From NCBI RefSeq assembly GCF_937468385.1, contig NZ_CALBWS010000002.1, forward strand, positions 179,842-243,841: 64,000 nt of DNA. The letters run 5' to 3'. This stretch comes from Neobacillus rhizosphaerae (GTDB taxonomy: Bacteria; Bacillota; Bacilli; Bacillales; Cytobacillaceae). Positions 7,673-16,691 of the stretch are shown in pieces. The notes under the pieces are model-generated. The model made no database searches and was not told the origin of the DNA. It saw nothing but the letters and a program-made list of their open reading frames with translations. Numbering within the stretch: the first letter of the stretch is position 1; every line of letters starts with the position of its first letter. Both the position numbers and the translations under genes were made by a program.

Positions 7673-8575
7673 ATGGCTTATAAGCCTCGAAAAGAACGGG
7701 AAGAAATAACAATATTAAGAAGCTTAAACACTAGAATGAATTTGTCTGAAGAAGACAAATGGAACTATTTGAATCTAAAAAAAGGTTTTGAAGGGGAAGT
7801 GATGTTCGATTCCTTAACAGAAAAGCTTCAGAGTGGATGTTACATATTAAATGATTTGCTGCTTGAGTTAAACAATTCGAAATTCCAAATTGATACTTTG
7901 ATTATTCAAGAGACCCTCTATCTTTTTGATGTAAAAAATTTTGAAGGCGATCATTATTATGAAAAAGGTGATTTCATATCCAAAACCGGAAAGTTAATGA
8001 AGAATCCGCTTGACCAATTAAAACGATGTGAAACTTTACTTCGCCAATTGCTCCAAAAATATGGTTACAAACTGCCCGTTGAATCGTTGGTCGTATTTAT
8101 CAACCCCGAGTTTACCCTTTATCAAGCACCAAAACATGAGCCTATCATTTATCCTACACAGCTAAATACTCTAATGAAAAAATTAAATATGTGGACAGGG
8201 AAATTCAATGGAAAGCACAAAAAACTAGCAGACCTTTTGGTTTCGATGCATCAAATTGAATCTCCTCATCTCCGGCTGCCCCCCTATGAATATGACGGGC
8301 TGCGAAAAGGCATTATTTGTTCTTCATGCCAATCATTTTTGGTTTCTGTTAATGGAAGGAAAATTGCCTGTGATAATTGTGGCTGTGAAAAAAATGTTGA
8401 TTCTGCTGTACTGCGAAGTGTGAAGGAACTAAAGCTTCTTTTTCCAGATCGGAAAATAACTACAAATTGGGTTTATGAATGGTGTGGAGTGATTGGCTCT
8501 AAAGATGTAATTAGAAGGATTTTGAATAAATACTATAAAAGCGTAGGTTTTGGCAGATGGTTATATTACGAGTAA
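7673..8575 (+). CDS. NERD-domain (nuclease-related) protein
   Basis: 300 aa. The NERD domain spans about residues 35-150: GFEGEVMFDSL, then a strand-turn with QIDTLIIQETLYLFDVKNFEGDHY; the conserved Asp in QID and the Lys in VKNFEG correspond to the predicted endonuclease-like D...(E/V)xK core. After about residue 210 comes a two-cysteine-pair knuckle (CSSCQ and CDNCGC), a likely zinc ribbon, and a helical C-terminus. Such proteins are common in Bacillus and have unknown substrate. RBS GAAAGGAAG precedes the ATG. No partner gene; the second repeat array starts directly after it. Confidence 0.88.
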   Translation: MAYKPRKEREEITILRSLNTRMNLSEEDKWNYLNLKKGFEGEVMFDSLTEKLQSGCYILNDLLLELNNSKFQIDTLIIQETLYLFDVKNFEGDHYYEKGDFISKTGKLMKNPLDQLKRCETLLRQLLQKYGYKLPVESLVVFINPEFTLYQAPKHEPIIYPTQLNTLMKKLNMWTGKFNGKHKKLADLLVSMHQIESPHLRLPPYEYDGLRKGIICSSCQSFLVSVNGRKIACDNCGCEKNVDSAVLRSVKELKLLFPDRKITTNWVYEWCGVIGSKDVIRRILNKYYKSVGFGRWLYYE

Positions 8576-8599
8576 TGCTTCACCTTTCCTTATCGACCT

Positions 8600-9468
8600 A
8601 CATTTATAGGGATTCCAACGTTGAAGCCTTCCACCTTGGCTTTTGATGGAGAACTCCTACGTAGAATCATTCTACTTCGACTTTTGCTCGGCTATTTTAA
8701 CCGAACTCCTACGTAGAACCCTTCTACTTCGGCTTTTGGGCGGCTTGTTTAGCCGAACCTCCTACGTAGGACACTTCTACTTCGGCTTTTGCTCGGCTTT
8801 TTTAGCTGAAAACCTACGTAGAACCCTTCTTCTTCGGCTTTTCCTCGGCTTTTTTAGCTGAAAACCTACGTAGAACCCTTCTTCTTCGGCTTTTCCTCGG
8901 CTTTTTAAGCCGAACACCTACCTAGAACACTTCTACTTCGGCTTTTGGGCGGCTTTTTTAACGGAACTCCTACGTAGAACCCTTCTACTTGGATTTTTGC
9001 TCGGCTTTTTTAGCCAAACTCCTACGTAGAACCTTTCTACTTCGGCTTTTGGGCGGCTTTTTTAACGGAACACCTACGTAGAGCCCTTCTACTTGGATTT
9101 TTGCTCGGCTTTTTTAGCCAAACTCCTACGTAGAACCTTTCTACTTCGGCTTTTGCTCGCCTTTTTTAGCCAAGCACCTACCTAGAACACTTCTACTTCG
9201 GCTTTTGCTCACCTTTTTTAGCCAAACACCTACCTAGAACCCTTCTGCTTCGACTTTTGCTCGGCTTTTTTAGCTGAACACCTACCTAGAACCCTTCTAC
9301 TTCGGCTTTTGCTCGGCTTTTATTGCCGAACTCCTACGTAGAACCCTTCTGCTTCGACTTTTGCTCGGCTTTTTTAGCTGAACACCTACCTAGAGCCCTT
9401 CTACTTCGGCTTTTTTAGCACAACACCTACCTAGAACCCTTCCACTTTGACTTTTGCTAGCTTTTTTC
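8600..9468. repeat. Tandem array B: 16 units of a 52-bp repeat
   Basis: Units start with CCTACGTAG or CCTACCTAG at 8656, 8708, 8761, 8813, 8865, 8917, 8969, 9021, 9073, 9125, 9177, 9229, 9281, 9333, 9385 and 9426 (the last gap is 41 bp), with one decayed unit from about 8600. The first half of the unit matches array A (267-813). The second half differs and reads TTCGGCTTTTGCTCGGC, T-run, AGCCGAAC, which is itself an inverted repeat. Several units alternate between a Cys-rich-looking GGGCGGC and GCTCGGC version, suggesting higher-order duplication. Confidence 0.95.
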
Positions 9469-9542
9469 ATAAATAAGTATCTTCAGCCGGTCTAAATCCT
9501 TTTGCTCTTCTTAGGGGCTGACTATCGCATAAATCATCTGGT

Positions 9543-9575
9543 AAAAAAAGGCACAGAACATGGTCCGTGCCTTTC
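9543..9575 (-). terminator. Terminator of pbpG-like gene
   Basis: GGCAC...GTGCC imperfect stem followed on the minus strand by seven T, a few bases after the stop codon. Confidence 0.8.
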
Positions 9576-9580
9576 GTTTA

Positions 9581-11632
9581 TTAATGTTCTTTCCCTTTTC
9601 CTTTTCCCTTTTCTTTATTCTTTTTATCCCATTTCTCCTTTTGTTTATTCCACTTCTCCTCCCACTTTTGAACCTCATTATTAAATTTCTTTTGAAAATT
9701 ACTAAGATTCTTTTCTTCTTCTTCCTTTTTTCGCTTTTCAATTAATGAAGAGATATGCTGGACATGAAAGCTTTGGTTTGGAGAGTTTTTTAGAGCATCC
9801 TTCATCACTTCACGGAAGATAACAGCCGAACCTGTGCCACTCGTTGGGTTTATATAATGCTCGGCATCAGTTTTATCATAACCAACCCAGAAAGATCCCA
9901 CTAGCTGTGGTGTGTAGCCTACAAACCATTGATCCTTCAGCCCATTGATTCCTTTAATTGGAACCTGGGTAGAACCTGTTTTACCTGCCGTTTCCCGGCC
10001 AGGAATTTGTGCTGCTTTTCCGGTGCCTTGTTCGACAACACCAAGCAGCATCGTTGTCATATTATCAGTGACTGCTTTGGTCGTCACCCGCTCTTTTTTG
10101 GTCTTCCACTCAGCGACAACCTGGCCATTTGCATCGATGATTTTTTTAATCACATGCGTTTCTACTCTTACACCGTTATTAGGAAAAACGGAAAAAGCTT
10201 CTGCCATATCAATTGGCGATACTCCTTTATGCAAGCCACCCAGAGCAATTGATAAACTACGGTCAGCCTTATCCAAGGTCATGCCAAACCGGTTAACGGC
10301 ATCTAATCCTTTTTCAATTCCCAGTTCATTTAACAGCCAGACTGCTGATACATTTTTCGATTCCTTTACCGCATCATACATCGGTACTTCGCCTTCATAT
10401 TGATGATTATAATTGCTAGGTTCATAATCGCCGAATTTCATCGGCTCATCTTTTAGCATGTCAGTAATTTTCCAGCCATCCTCAAGTGCCGGGGTATACA
10501 CAGCTAATGGCTTGAACGATGATCCTGGCTGTGCCTTTAACTGCGATGCTCGGTTATAGCCCCTAAAAGTATGATCCCCTCTACCGCCAACAAGAGCCCT
10601 TACCCCGCCTGATTTAGGGTCAACTAAAACTCCCCCGCTTTGCACAAGCCGGTCATTTCCTTTTGGGAATAAGGCATCATTTTGATACGTCTTCTCCATT
10701 GCCGCTTGCATGGAAGGATCAAGTTCAGTATAGATTTGATAGCCGCCTGTTAATAATTCATCTTGAGATAACCCGTACTGTTTTATGGCCTCATCTAATA
10801 CTTGGTCAACATAATAAGGAAATTTACCACGGAACGGGTCACCGCCCTTGTCATCGAGAACAACCTTTTCATTCTTTGCCTTTTCAACTTGCTGTTTTGT
10901 AATAAAACCTTGCTCGTTCATTTTAGCTAGCACAAGGTTTCTTCTTTCGGTTGCCTTTTCCATATGTTCATAAGGATTTAAGGCAGAAGGAGCTTTGATT
11001 AATCCTGCCAATAAGGCGGACTCGCTTATGGTAAGGTCTTTAACCTCTTTTGCAAAATATTTACTTGCGGCTTGTTTAATTCCATATGCACCATTCCCAA
11101 AATAAATTTGATTTAAATACATCTGAAGGATTTCCTGTTTCGTATACTCCCGTTCAACTGCTAATGCTAAAAATACTTCCTCCAATTTCCTTTTCAATGT
11201 TTTTTCCGAGGTAAGTATCGTATTTTTCGTTAATTGTTGTGTGATGGTACTACCACCTTCGACCATCCCACCGGCCTTTAGGTCACGGAGGAGAGCCCTA
11301 GACGTACCAATTAAATCAACACCGCTATGTTGATAAAAACGATGATCCTCAATGGCAATGATGGCATTTTTCATTGAATCCGGTACTTCCTTGATTGAAA
11401 CTCCTTCATTCTTATTCGCAGATACTTTGCTTGCTACCTCCCCATTTACGTCATAAAAAACCGTTGGCTGGGGAAGCTCATTTTTCAGTTCTGATATATC
11501 TGCATCCTTAGAAAGATAATAAAGAAGTCCAAAGAAACTTAGAATCATAATCAACACAGTTAACACCAAAACTTGGAGTAAATGCCACTTTTTCCAGTTC
11601 TTAAAGAATTTGAGTACAGCTAACTTTTTCAT
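9581..11632 (-). CDS. pbpG: Class A penicillin-binding protein (PBP2d-like)
   Basis: 683 aa bifunctional peptidoglycan synthase. Short cytoplasmic part, one membrane anchor (about residues 18-41), glycosyltransferase domain about 60-235 (IAIEDHRFYQHSGVD with catalytic Glu, then GGSTITQQL and KRKLEE), transpeptidase domain about 290-620 with SxxK PGSSFKPL (Ser about 372), SxN SKN, and KTG (AGKTGST, about 549). The last 50 residues are almost only Lys, Glu, Asn and Trp, ending KGKGKGKEH. Length and order match B. subtilis PbpG (PBP2d, 691 aa), a forespore-expressed enzyme. AGGAGG lies 6 bases before the ATG. A pbpF/pbp1-type relative is the alternative. Confidence 0.85.
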   Translation of the reverse strand: MKKLAVLKFFKNWKKWHLLQVLVLTVLIMILSFFGLLYYLSKDADISELKNELPQPTVFYDVNGEVASKVSANKNEGVSIKEVPDSMKNAIIAIEDHRFYQHSGVDLIGTSRALLRDLKAGGMVEGGSTITQQLTKNTILTSEKTLKRKLEEVFLALAVEREYTKQEILQMYLNQIYFGNGAYGIKQAASKYFAKEVKDLTISESALLAGLIKAPSALNPYEHMEKATERRNLVLAKMNEQGFITKQQVEKAKNEKVVLDDKGGDPFRGKFPYYVDQVLDEAIKQYGLSQDELLTGGYQIYTELDPSMQAAMEKTYQNDALFPKGNDRLVQSGGVLVDPKSGGVRALVGGRGDHTFRGYNRASQLKAQPGSSFKPLAVYTPALEDGWKITDMLKDEPMKFGDYEPSNYNHQYEGEVPMYDAVKESKNVSAVWLLNELGIEKGLDAVNRFGMTLDKADRSLSIALGGLHKGVSPIDMAEAFSVFPNNGVRVETHVIKKIIDANGQVVAEWKTKKERVTTKAVTDNMTTMLLGVVEQGTGKAAQIPGRETAGKTGSTQVPIKGINGLKDQWFVGYTPQLVGSFWVGYDKTDAEHYINPTSGTGSAVIFREVMKDALKNSPNQSFHVQHISSLIEKRKKEEEEKNLSNFQKKFNNEVQKWEEKWNKQKEKWDKKNKEKGKGKGKEH

Positions 11633-11937
11633 TGTGCCTCCTAAGATATGATAATGCGTACGGAAAGGATATCCAAACGGCCGATTATCTTTACCAGGTA
11701 TAATTTTCGATGAATGGCTAGATTTTATGACTATATAAGGAAAATTGACTGAAAACGTAAAGTGCGTTTCATGCCACTAACAATTATAGTGGAAATACTA
11801 ACATCCAAAGAACTAAGCTACCATAAAAAATGCGATGTGAACAGAGTTACGCTTTACTTAATTCGTCGCATTTGCTGTATATTTTTCACCACGATTGGAT
11901 TTGCTGATTCGTTGGGTGCGCAGCCCCTTTTCAATAC
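11633..11937. other. Intergenic, no gene seen
   Basis: About 300 bases between the PBP start and the terminator of the HTH gene. The first 130 bases must hold the PBP promoter on the minus strand; I could not fix a convincing sigma-F or sigma-A match. Reading frames here lack ribosome binding sites. Confidence 0.4.
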
Positions 11938-11966
11938 AAAAAGACAGGCCTCGCAGCCCGTCTTTT
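11938..11966 (-). terminator. Terminator of HTH regulator gene
   Basis: AAGACGGGC/GGCCTGTCTT stem followed on the minus strand by five T. Confidence 0.75.
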
Positions 11967-11982
11967 CAAATTTATTCTATTA

Positions 11983-12453
11983 TTATCCTTTGGTCAATTC
12001 TTTAAAGCGCTGCTTCGTCATCTTTTCATCAAAGCTGCTGTAAATCCGATAATTTCTTTCATCTAATATCCGAAAATGTTTGCTTAGAATATTTTGCTGG
12101 AGAATAAATCCACTTTTCTTCGAAATCGCTTTCCACCATATCCGGCCGCCCAGTGTTTTCATCTTACGAAAATCAATACCTTCCCTAGCAACCGTTTCCA
12201 ACACTTCCAAGGGCTCGTTTCCAAATAAAAATTGAACTGTTTCCGTTTCCCGAAAAAGAGCACAAATTGCAACAACAGTAGACCAGTTGGCCAGAACTCT
12301 TCCCTTCTCAATTTGCACAAGCGTTTTCTTGGAGACACCAATGATATCTGCCATTTTATCTTGCGTATAACCTGCTTCTGTCCGGATCAGACGAAGCTTT
12401 TCAGAAACCTGCATGATAATTTCATCTCTGGTCACGTTTAGCCCTTCTTTCAA
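11983..12453 (-). CDS. XRE-family transcriptional regulator
   Basis: 156 aa. Helix-turn-helix of the Cro/C1 type at about residues 14-70 (KLRLIRTEAGYTQDKMADIIGVSKKTLVQIEKG, given here in two overlapping parts: LRLIRTEAGYTQDKMADIIG and VSKKTLVQIEKG). The C-terminal 80 residues (GGRIWWKAI, FILQQNILSKHFRILD) form an unassigned domain. The annotated ATG may be replaced by the GTG six codons later (VTRDEII), which has AAGGGC upstream. It lies downstream of the feo operon but behind a terminator, so it is a separate unit; a link to iron control is only a guess. Confidence 0.8.
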   Translation of the reverse strand: MKEGLNVTRDEIIMQVSEKLRLIRTEAGYTQDKMADIIGVSKKTLVQIEKGRVLANWSTVVAICALFRETETVQFLFGNEPLEVLETVAREGIDFRKMKTLGGRIWWKAISKKSGFILQQNILSKHFRILDERNYRIYSSFDEKMTKQRFKELTKG

Positions 12454-12517
12454 TCGCTTCTAGTGTAATTTTACACAAGTTCCTCCACTTTTAAAAGTAA
12501 TTAAGCCTATTTAAAGT

Positions 12518-12552
12518 AAAAAACTACTATCGTCTTAAGATAGCAGTTTTTT
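12518..12552. terminator. Terminator of feo operon
   Basis: AAAACTGCTATC/GATAGTAGTTTT stem with A-run on one side and T-run on the other; works for the feo operon on the minus strand and possibly both ways. Confidence 0.85.
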
Positions 12553-12561
12553 ACGAGACAT

Positions 12562-12717
12562 TTATTTCAATTTCGGTGGAATAGCGCATTCGCTTGAGCA
12601 TGAATTTTTCAAGTCGCAGGCGGCGCATTTTCCTTTTTTGGATTTATTAATAAATTTCACAAAATGCCAAATCGCGTAACCAAAGATAGCAACACCTATC
12701 AAAACACTGGCAATCAT
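12562..12717 (-). CDS. FeoB-associated Cys-rich membrane protein
   Basis: 51 aa. One N-terminal membrane helix (ASVLIGVAIFGYAIWHFV) and a cytoplasmic tail with the cysteine cluster CAACDLKNSCSSEC, the pattern of the FeoB-associated Cys-rich membrane proteins. It is the third gene of the feo operon, 21 bases after feoB, with GAGGTGG before its ATG. The four cysteines may bind ferrous iron delivered through FeoB or an Fe-S centre; the exact role is not established for the family. Confidence 0.9.
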   Translation of the reverse strand: MIASVLIGVAIFGYAIWHFVKFINKSKKGKCAACDLKNSCSSECAIPPKLK

Positions 12718-12738
12718 TTGCTCCACCTCTTTTATAAA

Positions 12739-14742
12739 TTAGACCCATCCGAACAGCTTGCCCCCTTGATAGATAATCAAGGATAAAATATAGGCAATGG
12801 CAAACGCATAAATCATCGAAAAAGCTGTCCACTTTTTAGAGTTTGTTTCTTTATAAATTGTTGCTACTGTTGCCAGGCATGGAATATATAACAAAATAAA
12901 AACCATGAAACTATAGGCAGAAAGCGGGGTATAATAATTAGCTAACAATCCTTGTAAGCTGGCATCATTCGGAACAAAATAAATAATATTCATCGTCGAA
13001 ATAATCGCTTCTTTTGCAAGGAAGCCAGTAATTAACGAAGCCGTTGCCTGCCAAGTACCAAATCCAATTGGTGCAAAAATTGGTGCTATGACATTTCCGA
13101 TCTTAGCTAAAAAGCTGTGATCCATATCCACATTTAAACCACCAGGACCAGCGTAGGATAAAAGCCAAATAAAGACAGAACCCGCAAAAATAAATGTCCC
13201 AGCCTTTCTGACAAACCCTTTCCCTTTATCCCAAGTACTTCTCCAAAGCGATTGAAACTGGGGAAGTCGATATGGCGGCAGTTCAATCACAAATAAGGAT
13301 GTTTCCGATTTTAGGATGGTAGTAGAAAATATTTTTGCCAAGATTAAAGCAACAACGATCCCAAGAACATAAAGGCTAAGGACAATGAATGCTTTGTTCC
13401 CAGCAAAAAAGGCTCCGACAAATAAAGCATAGACCGGTAACCGGGCTGAGCAGGACATTAACGGCGTCAGAAGAATCGTTAATAATCTTTCTCTTGGGGT
13501 CTCAATTGTTCTGGCTGCCATTATTCCCGGTACATTACAACCGAACCCAATCATCATCGGAATAAATGCTTTACCATTCAAGCCCACTGATTCCATGATT
13601 CTGTCCATAACCAAGGCGACACGTGCCATATAACCGGAATCTTCTAATAAGGATATAAAGAAGAATAAAATGAAAATTTGCGGTACAAATACGAGAACAC
13701 CACCAACCCCTGCAATTAATCCTTCAATAATTAATGCATGGATAAAAGCAGATGCATGAATAGCGTTTAACACTGTCTCAAACCCGTTGGTAACCGGACC
13801 TGTTAAAAGGGCATCTAACGTATCCGACAACGGCGTTCCTAACCAATCAAATGTAAGCATAAACATTAAATACATAAGTAGTAAGAAAATAGGCATCCCA
13901 AGATAACGATTTGTTACGATGCTATCAATTTTTTCAGACAGTGGAATTATTGAATTACTTTTTCTTGCTACTTCAGCAACGATATTCTCAATGACTTCTT
14001 TTCTCTTTAAATAGATAAAGTTTGCTAATGATTTACTATCATATTGCTTCTGTAATTTCAATTCCAGGTTTGCCTTAATTGCATTCAGCTTTTGAGTGTC
14101 TGCAATACTATTAACATAGTTTTTAACATATTCATTACCTTCAAAATATTGAATCGCCAAAAAGCGTGCAGAATGACTAGTTTTCCCCTTTAGTTCACCT
14201 GTCAGTGTTGTTACAGCTTCCTCAACCTCTTTTCCATAATAAACGAGGTTCTTTTTCGTTGGCTGCATCGATTTGGTTGCGATCACATCGACAAGCTTAT
14301 CGCAGCCCTTTCCACTTCTGGCGACAACGGGGACGACAGGCACGCCGAGTATTTCTGAAAGCTTTGAAGAGTCTATATGAATCCCACGCTTATTTGCTAC
14401 ATCAATCATATTTAAACCGATAAGGGCTGGCTTTTCAAACTCAAGTAATTGGAGTGTCAAATGCAAATTACGTTCCAATTGTGAAGCATCTAATATATTT
14501 AGCAGACGATCTACGGATTCATTCAAAAAGAAAGAAGTTACAACCCCTTCATCCTTTGACAGCGGATTTAAGGTATACACTCCAGGTAAATCAATTAAAT
14601 GGCCAATATTATTTTTGAAAACGCCAACTTTCTTTTCAACGGTTACACCGCTCCAGTTCCCCACATACGCATAGGAACCTGTTAGATTATTAAACAATGA
14701 AGTTTTCCCGGTGTTGGGGTTTCCAATAAGAGCGATTTCCAT
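12739..14742 (-). CDS. feoB: Ferrous iron transporter B
   Basis: 667 aa ferrous iron permease of the cytoplasmic membrane. The N-terminal G domain (about residues 1-165) has G1 GNPNTGKTS (7-15), G3 DLPGVY and G4 NMID. The membrane part (about 280-660) has the two Gate-type halves, each with the Cys-containing signatures GFGCNVPG and SCSARLP, which line the Fe(II) path. Length is normal. The feoA stop and feoB ATG share one base (TAATG). Controlled by the Fur box upstream of feoA. Confidence 0.96.
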   Translation of the reverse strand: MEIALIGNPNTGKTSLFNNLTGSYAYVGNWSGVTVEKKVGVFKNNIGHLIDLPGVYTLNPLSKDEGVVTSFFLNESVDRLLNILDASQLERNLHLTLQLLEFEKPALIGLNMIDVANKRGIHIDSSKLSEILGVPVVPVVARSGKGCDKLVDVIATKSMQPTKKNLVYYGKEVEEAVTTLTGELKGKTSHSARFLAIQYFEGNEYVKNYVNSIADTQKLNAIKANLELKLQKQYDSKSLANFIYLKRKEVIENIVAEVARKSNSIIPLSEKIDSIVTNRYLGMPIFLLLMYLMFMLTFDWLGTPLSDTLDALLTGPVTNGFETVLNAIHASAFIHALIIEGLIAGVGGVLVFVPQIFILFFFISLLEDSGYMARVALVMDRIMESVGLNGKAFIPMMIGFGCNVPGIMAARTIETPRERLLTILLTPLMSCSARLPVYALFVGAFFAGNKAFIVLSLYVLGIVVALILAKIFSTTILKSETSLFVIELPPYRLPQFQSLWRSTWDKGKGFVRKAGTFIFAGSVFIWLLSYAGPGGLNVDMDHSFLAKIGNVIAPIFAPIGFGTWQATASLITGFLAKEAIISTMNIIYFVPNDASLQGLLANYYTPLSAYSFMVFILLYIPCLATVATIYKETNSKKWTAFSMIYAFAIAYILSLIIYQGGKLFGWV

Positions 14743-14966
14743 TATATTCTCTCCACTTCAATCTGAACTGCTTCCCTGCGTCGGATTCCGACACACTGTC
14801 CGCAAGACTCAATCATAATTGGGCCGCCAAATGGCATGACACATTTCACACACACTTCTGACCCCTCAGTAATCCCTAAATCAAGTAATCGTCTTTGTAC
14901 CAGGTTACCAACATGAGAAATATCAATAATCTTTCCCTTATCTCCTGCTTTTAACGATGCAACCAT
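14742..14966 (-). CDS. feoA: Ferrous iron transport protein A
   Basis: 74 aa SH3-like FeoA that assists FeoB at the membrane. Seen: LKAGDKGKI, VQRRLLDLGITEGSEV and a C-terminal strand GIRRREAVQIEV, the usual FeoA order. The ATG at 14966 is chosen over a GTG at 14975 because AGGGTGA lies 5 bases before the ATG and overlaps the GTG. First gene of feoA-feoB-Cys-rich protein. Confidence 0.93.
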   Translation of the reverse strand: MVASLKAGDKGKIIDISHVGNLVQRRLLDLGITEGSEVCVKCVMPFGGPIMIESCGQCVGIRRREAVQIEVERI

Positions 14967-14990
14967 GTATATCACCCTATCTATGTTAAT

Positions 14991-15005
14991 TGAGAATGAT
15001 TATCT
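14991..15005 (-). promoter_or_regulatory. Fur box upstream of feoA
   Basis: TGAGAATGATTATCT matches the 7-1-7 Fur box of Bacillus (TGATAAT-N-ATTATCA) at 13 of 15 positions. It sits 25 bases before the feoA start, where Fur bound to iron would block transcription. Confidence 0.85.
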
Positions 15006-15071
15006 TTCTGTATTAACAGTTTAACACTTTTTTATGGGAAAAAGCATACTAATTTTGTGACAAAAATACGA

Positions 15072-15105
15072 AAAAAAAGAAAAGCGATCTGCTTCTCTTT
15101 TTCAT
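15072..15105 (-). terminator. Weak terminator after thiT remnant
   Basis: GAAGC/GCTTTTC stem followed on the minus strand by eight T; a leftover of the former thiT gene. Confidence 0.55.
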
Positions 15106-15111
15106 TCCTTA

Positions 15112-15327
15112 TTAATGTACTTGTAAAAACCTTTTTTTAGGCATTACACTTATAACAAGAATGATTACAATAGCACTGATTACAAAGCTTGGAAGCATAT
15201 AAGTTCCATTATATATCAGCGAGTAAATTATAACCGGTTGTCCCTTTGGAGCATATTCTCCGAAGAAAGCGATCCCAGAAACAACATGGCAGCCGCCTAA
15301 AGCAGCCCCCCCTGTGGAAGTATTCAA
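15112..15327 (-). pseudogene. thiT: C-terminal remnant of thiamine transporter ThiT
   Basis: A 71-codon frame whose residues 12-65 (HVVSGIAFFGEYAPKGQ, then YSLIYNGTYMLPSFV) match the last third of ThiT/YuaJ, the substrate-binding S component of the ECF thiamine transporter, normally about 190 aa with six helices. The first four helices are missing, and the upstream bases in all frames show no thiT coding or TPP riboswitch. There is no ribosome binding site before the apparent start. Likely a deletion remnant whose promoter-proximal part was lost. Confidence 0.8.
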
Positions 15328-15539
15328 TTGTTTCCATATCGAATATACAATTGTTTTATCACTTCGACAAAGAAAATACTACATTCGTGTTGAAAACCTA
15401 TGGTTTTCTTTTAACATAAGAGGAACTACTTGCCAGATTATTCACGAACATACTCGAAAAAATTTTTTATTTCAATTATAAAGGATTTTGTTCATTATAA
15501 GCGAATTAGTTTGTATTCAAGGTTGGTCAGGAGGTTATC

Positions 15540-16691
15540 ATGTTAAAAGAAAAACAAACTGAAATACTTGCTTTTTTTGATCAAAATAAAGAAGCAATAT
15601 TACGTGAATGGAGAAATTCATTTCTATTTACTGAAGCAGAACCGTATAAAGAAAAAATTCGCGAATATGCGGAAGCTCTTTTTAACGTACTATTAACTAT
15701 GCATAGGATGAATGACCAGGAGCTTTTAGCTGTGCTTGAAAAACTTGCGCTAGAAATATCTGGTGAAAGAGTTATCGCTGATATTAACATTGGCGACTTT
15801 GTTTATAATGTTAATTTAGGCAGAACTGTTTTATGCAGCTATTTTAGTAAATCCAGAATTCCTTGGTCAGAGATCCATGAATCAATGAACAGAATCAATT
15901 TCTGTTTCGATAAATTTCTTTTTTTTGCAGTCTCTCATTATACAGAGGAAAAAAACAAAATCATTGAGGAAAAAACAATATTCATCGACTCGACTCATCA
16001 GGATCGGTTAACACTTCTTGGACAAATGACGTCAAGCTTCATTCATGAATTTAGGAATCCGCTCACTTCTATTCAGGGATTTATTCAATTACTGAAAGCA
16101 GATTATCCAAATATGCGATATTTAGACATTATTTCGAGTGAGTTAGACCAACTAAATTTTCGAATTTCACAGTTTTTACTTTTGTCCAAAAAAGAATTAA
16201 TTGGTAAAGAAAAAGAATATTTCAAATTAAATAAGCTAATTAATGATGTATTAAACTTCCTATACCCAAGTATATTAGATGGTAAAGTGAAAATAGCAAT
16301 GGATTTAAGTAATGATTTTACACTCCATGGGTACGCTGATGAAATTAGACAAGTATTCATTAATATTATTTTTAACGCCATTGATGTTCTCAATCACCAT
16401 GTGAATGAGAATCCAACGATAGAAATTGTTAGCTTTTTAGAAAATAAACAGAAAGTCTCCATTAATATTTCTAATAACGGACCGATAATTCCATCAGAAC
16501 TGCAACAAACCATATTTGAGCCATTTTTCACCACTAAAAAACTCGGCACAGGTCTTGGGTTATTTGTCTGTAAAGAAATTATTGAAAAACATAAAGGGGG
16601 CTTGTCTTGTGATTCTAAACCTGAAAAAACCACCTTTTCACTGACACTCCCTCTCGCTACAGTGTCAAACAGCATGAATACACTTGTTTAG
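15540..16691 (+). CDS. Sporulation-type sensor histidine kinase (HisK_N)
   Basis: 383 aa, no membrane helix, so a cytoplasmic sensor. Residues about 5-135 fit the HisK_N domain of Bacillus kinases. HisKA follows with H-box SSFIHEFRNPLTSIQGF (His about 169), the version found in the Spo0F kinases KinA-KinE. The ATPase has N-box NIIFNAIDVL (about 277), F-box FEPFFTTK and G-box GTGLGLFVC. No response regulator is adjacent, as usual for phosphorelay kinases. AGGAGG lies 6 bases before the ATG. Phosphorylation of Spo0F is inferred from the H-box. Confidence 0.88.
   Translation: MLKEKQTEILAFFDQNKEAILREWRNSFLFTEAEPYKEKIREYAEALFNVLLTMHRMNDQELLAVLEKLALEISGERVIADINIGDFVYNVNLGRTVLCSYFSKSRIPWSEIHESMNRINFCFDKFLFFAVSHYTEEKNKIIEEKTIFIDSTHQDRLTLLGQMTSSFIHEFRNPLTSIQGFIQLLKADYPNMRYLDIISSELDQLNFRISQFLLLSKKELIGKEKEYFKLNKLINDVLNFLYPSILDGKVKIAMDLSNDFTLHGYADEIRQVFINIIFNAIDVLNHHVNENPTIEIVSFLENKQKVSINISNNGPIIPSELQQTIFEPFFTTKKLGTGLGLFVCKEIIEKHKGGLSCDSKPEKTTFSLTLPLATVSNSMNTLV

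Noticed and set aside
8643..8861. 72-codon ORF in repeat array B
   Set aside because: It is made only of translated repeat units, lacks an RBS, and stops with the array; repeat DNA, not a gene.
9502..9745. Several Phe/Leu- or Lys-rich short ORFs opposite and beside the end of the PBP gene
   Set aside because: They mirror the Lys/Glu/Trp-rich C-terminus of the PBP in other frames.
11762..12043. 93-codon plus-strand ORF between PBP and HTH gene
   Set aside because: No ribosome site, composition not protein-like, overlaps the HTH gene's 3' end and its terminator.
12647..12832. 61-codon minus-strand ORF across the feoB end
   Set aside because: Overlaps both feoB and the well-supported Cys-rich protein in another frame.
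15330..15540. Hidden 5' part of thiT or a TPP riboswitch
   Set aside because: No thiT-like coding and no TPP riboswitch motif (CTGAGA with ACCTGA type elements) found in this stretch.
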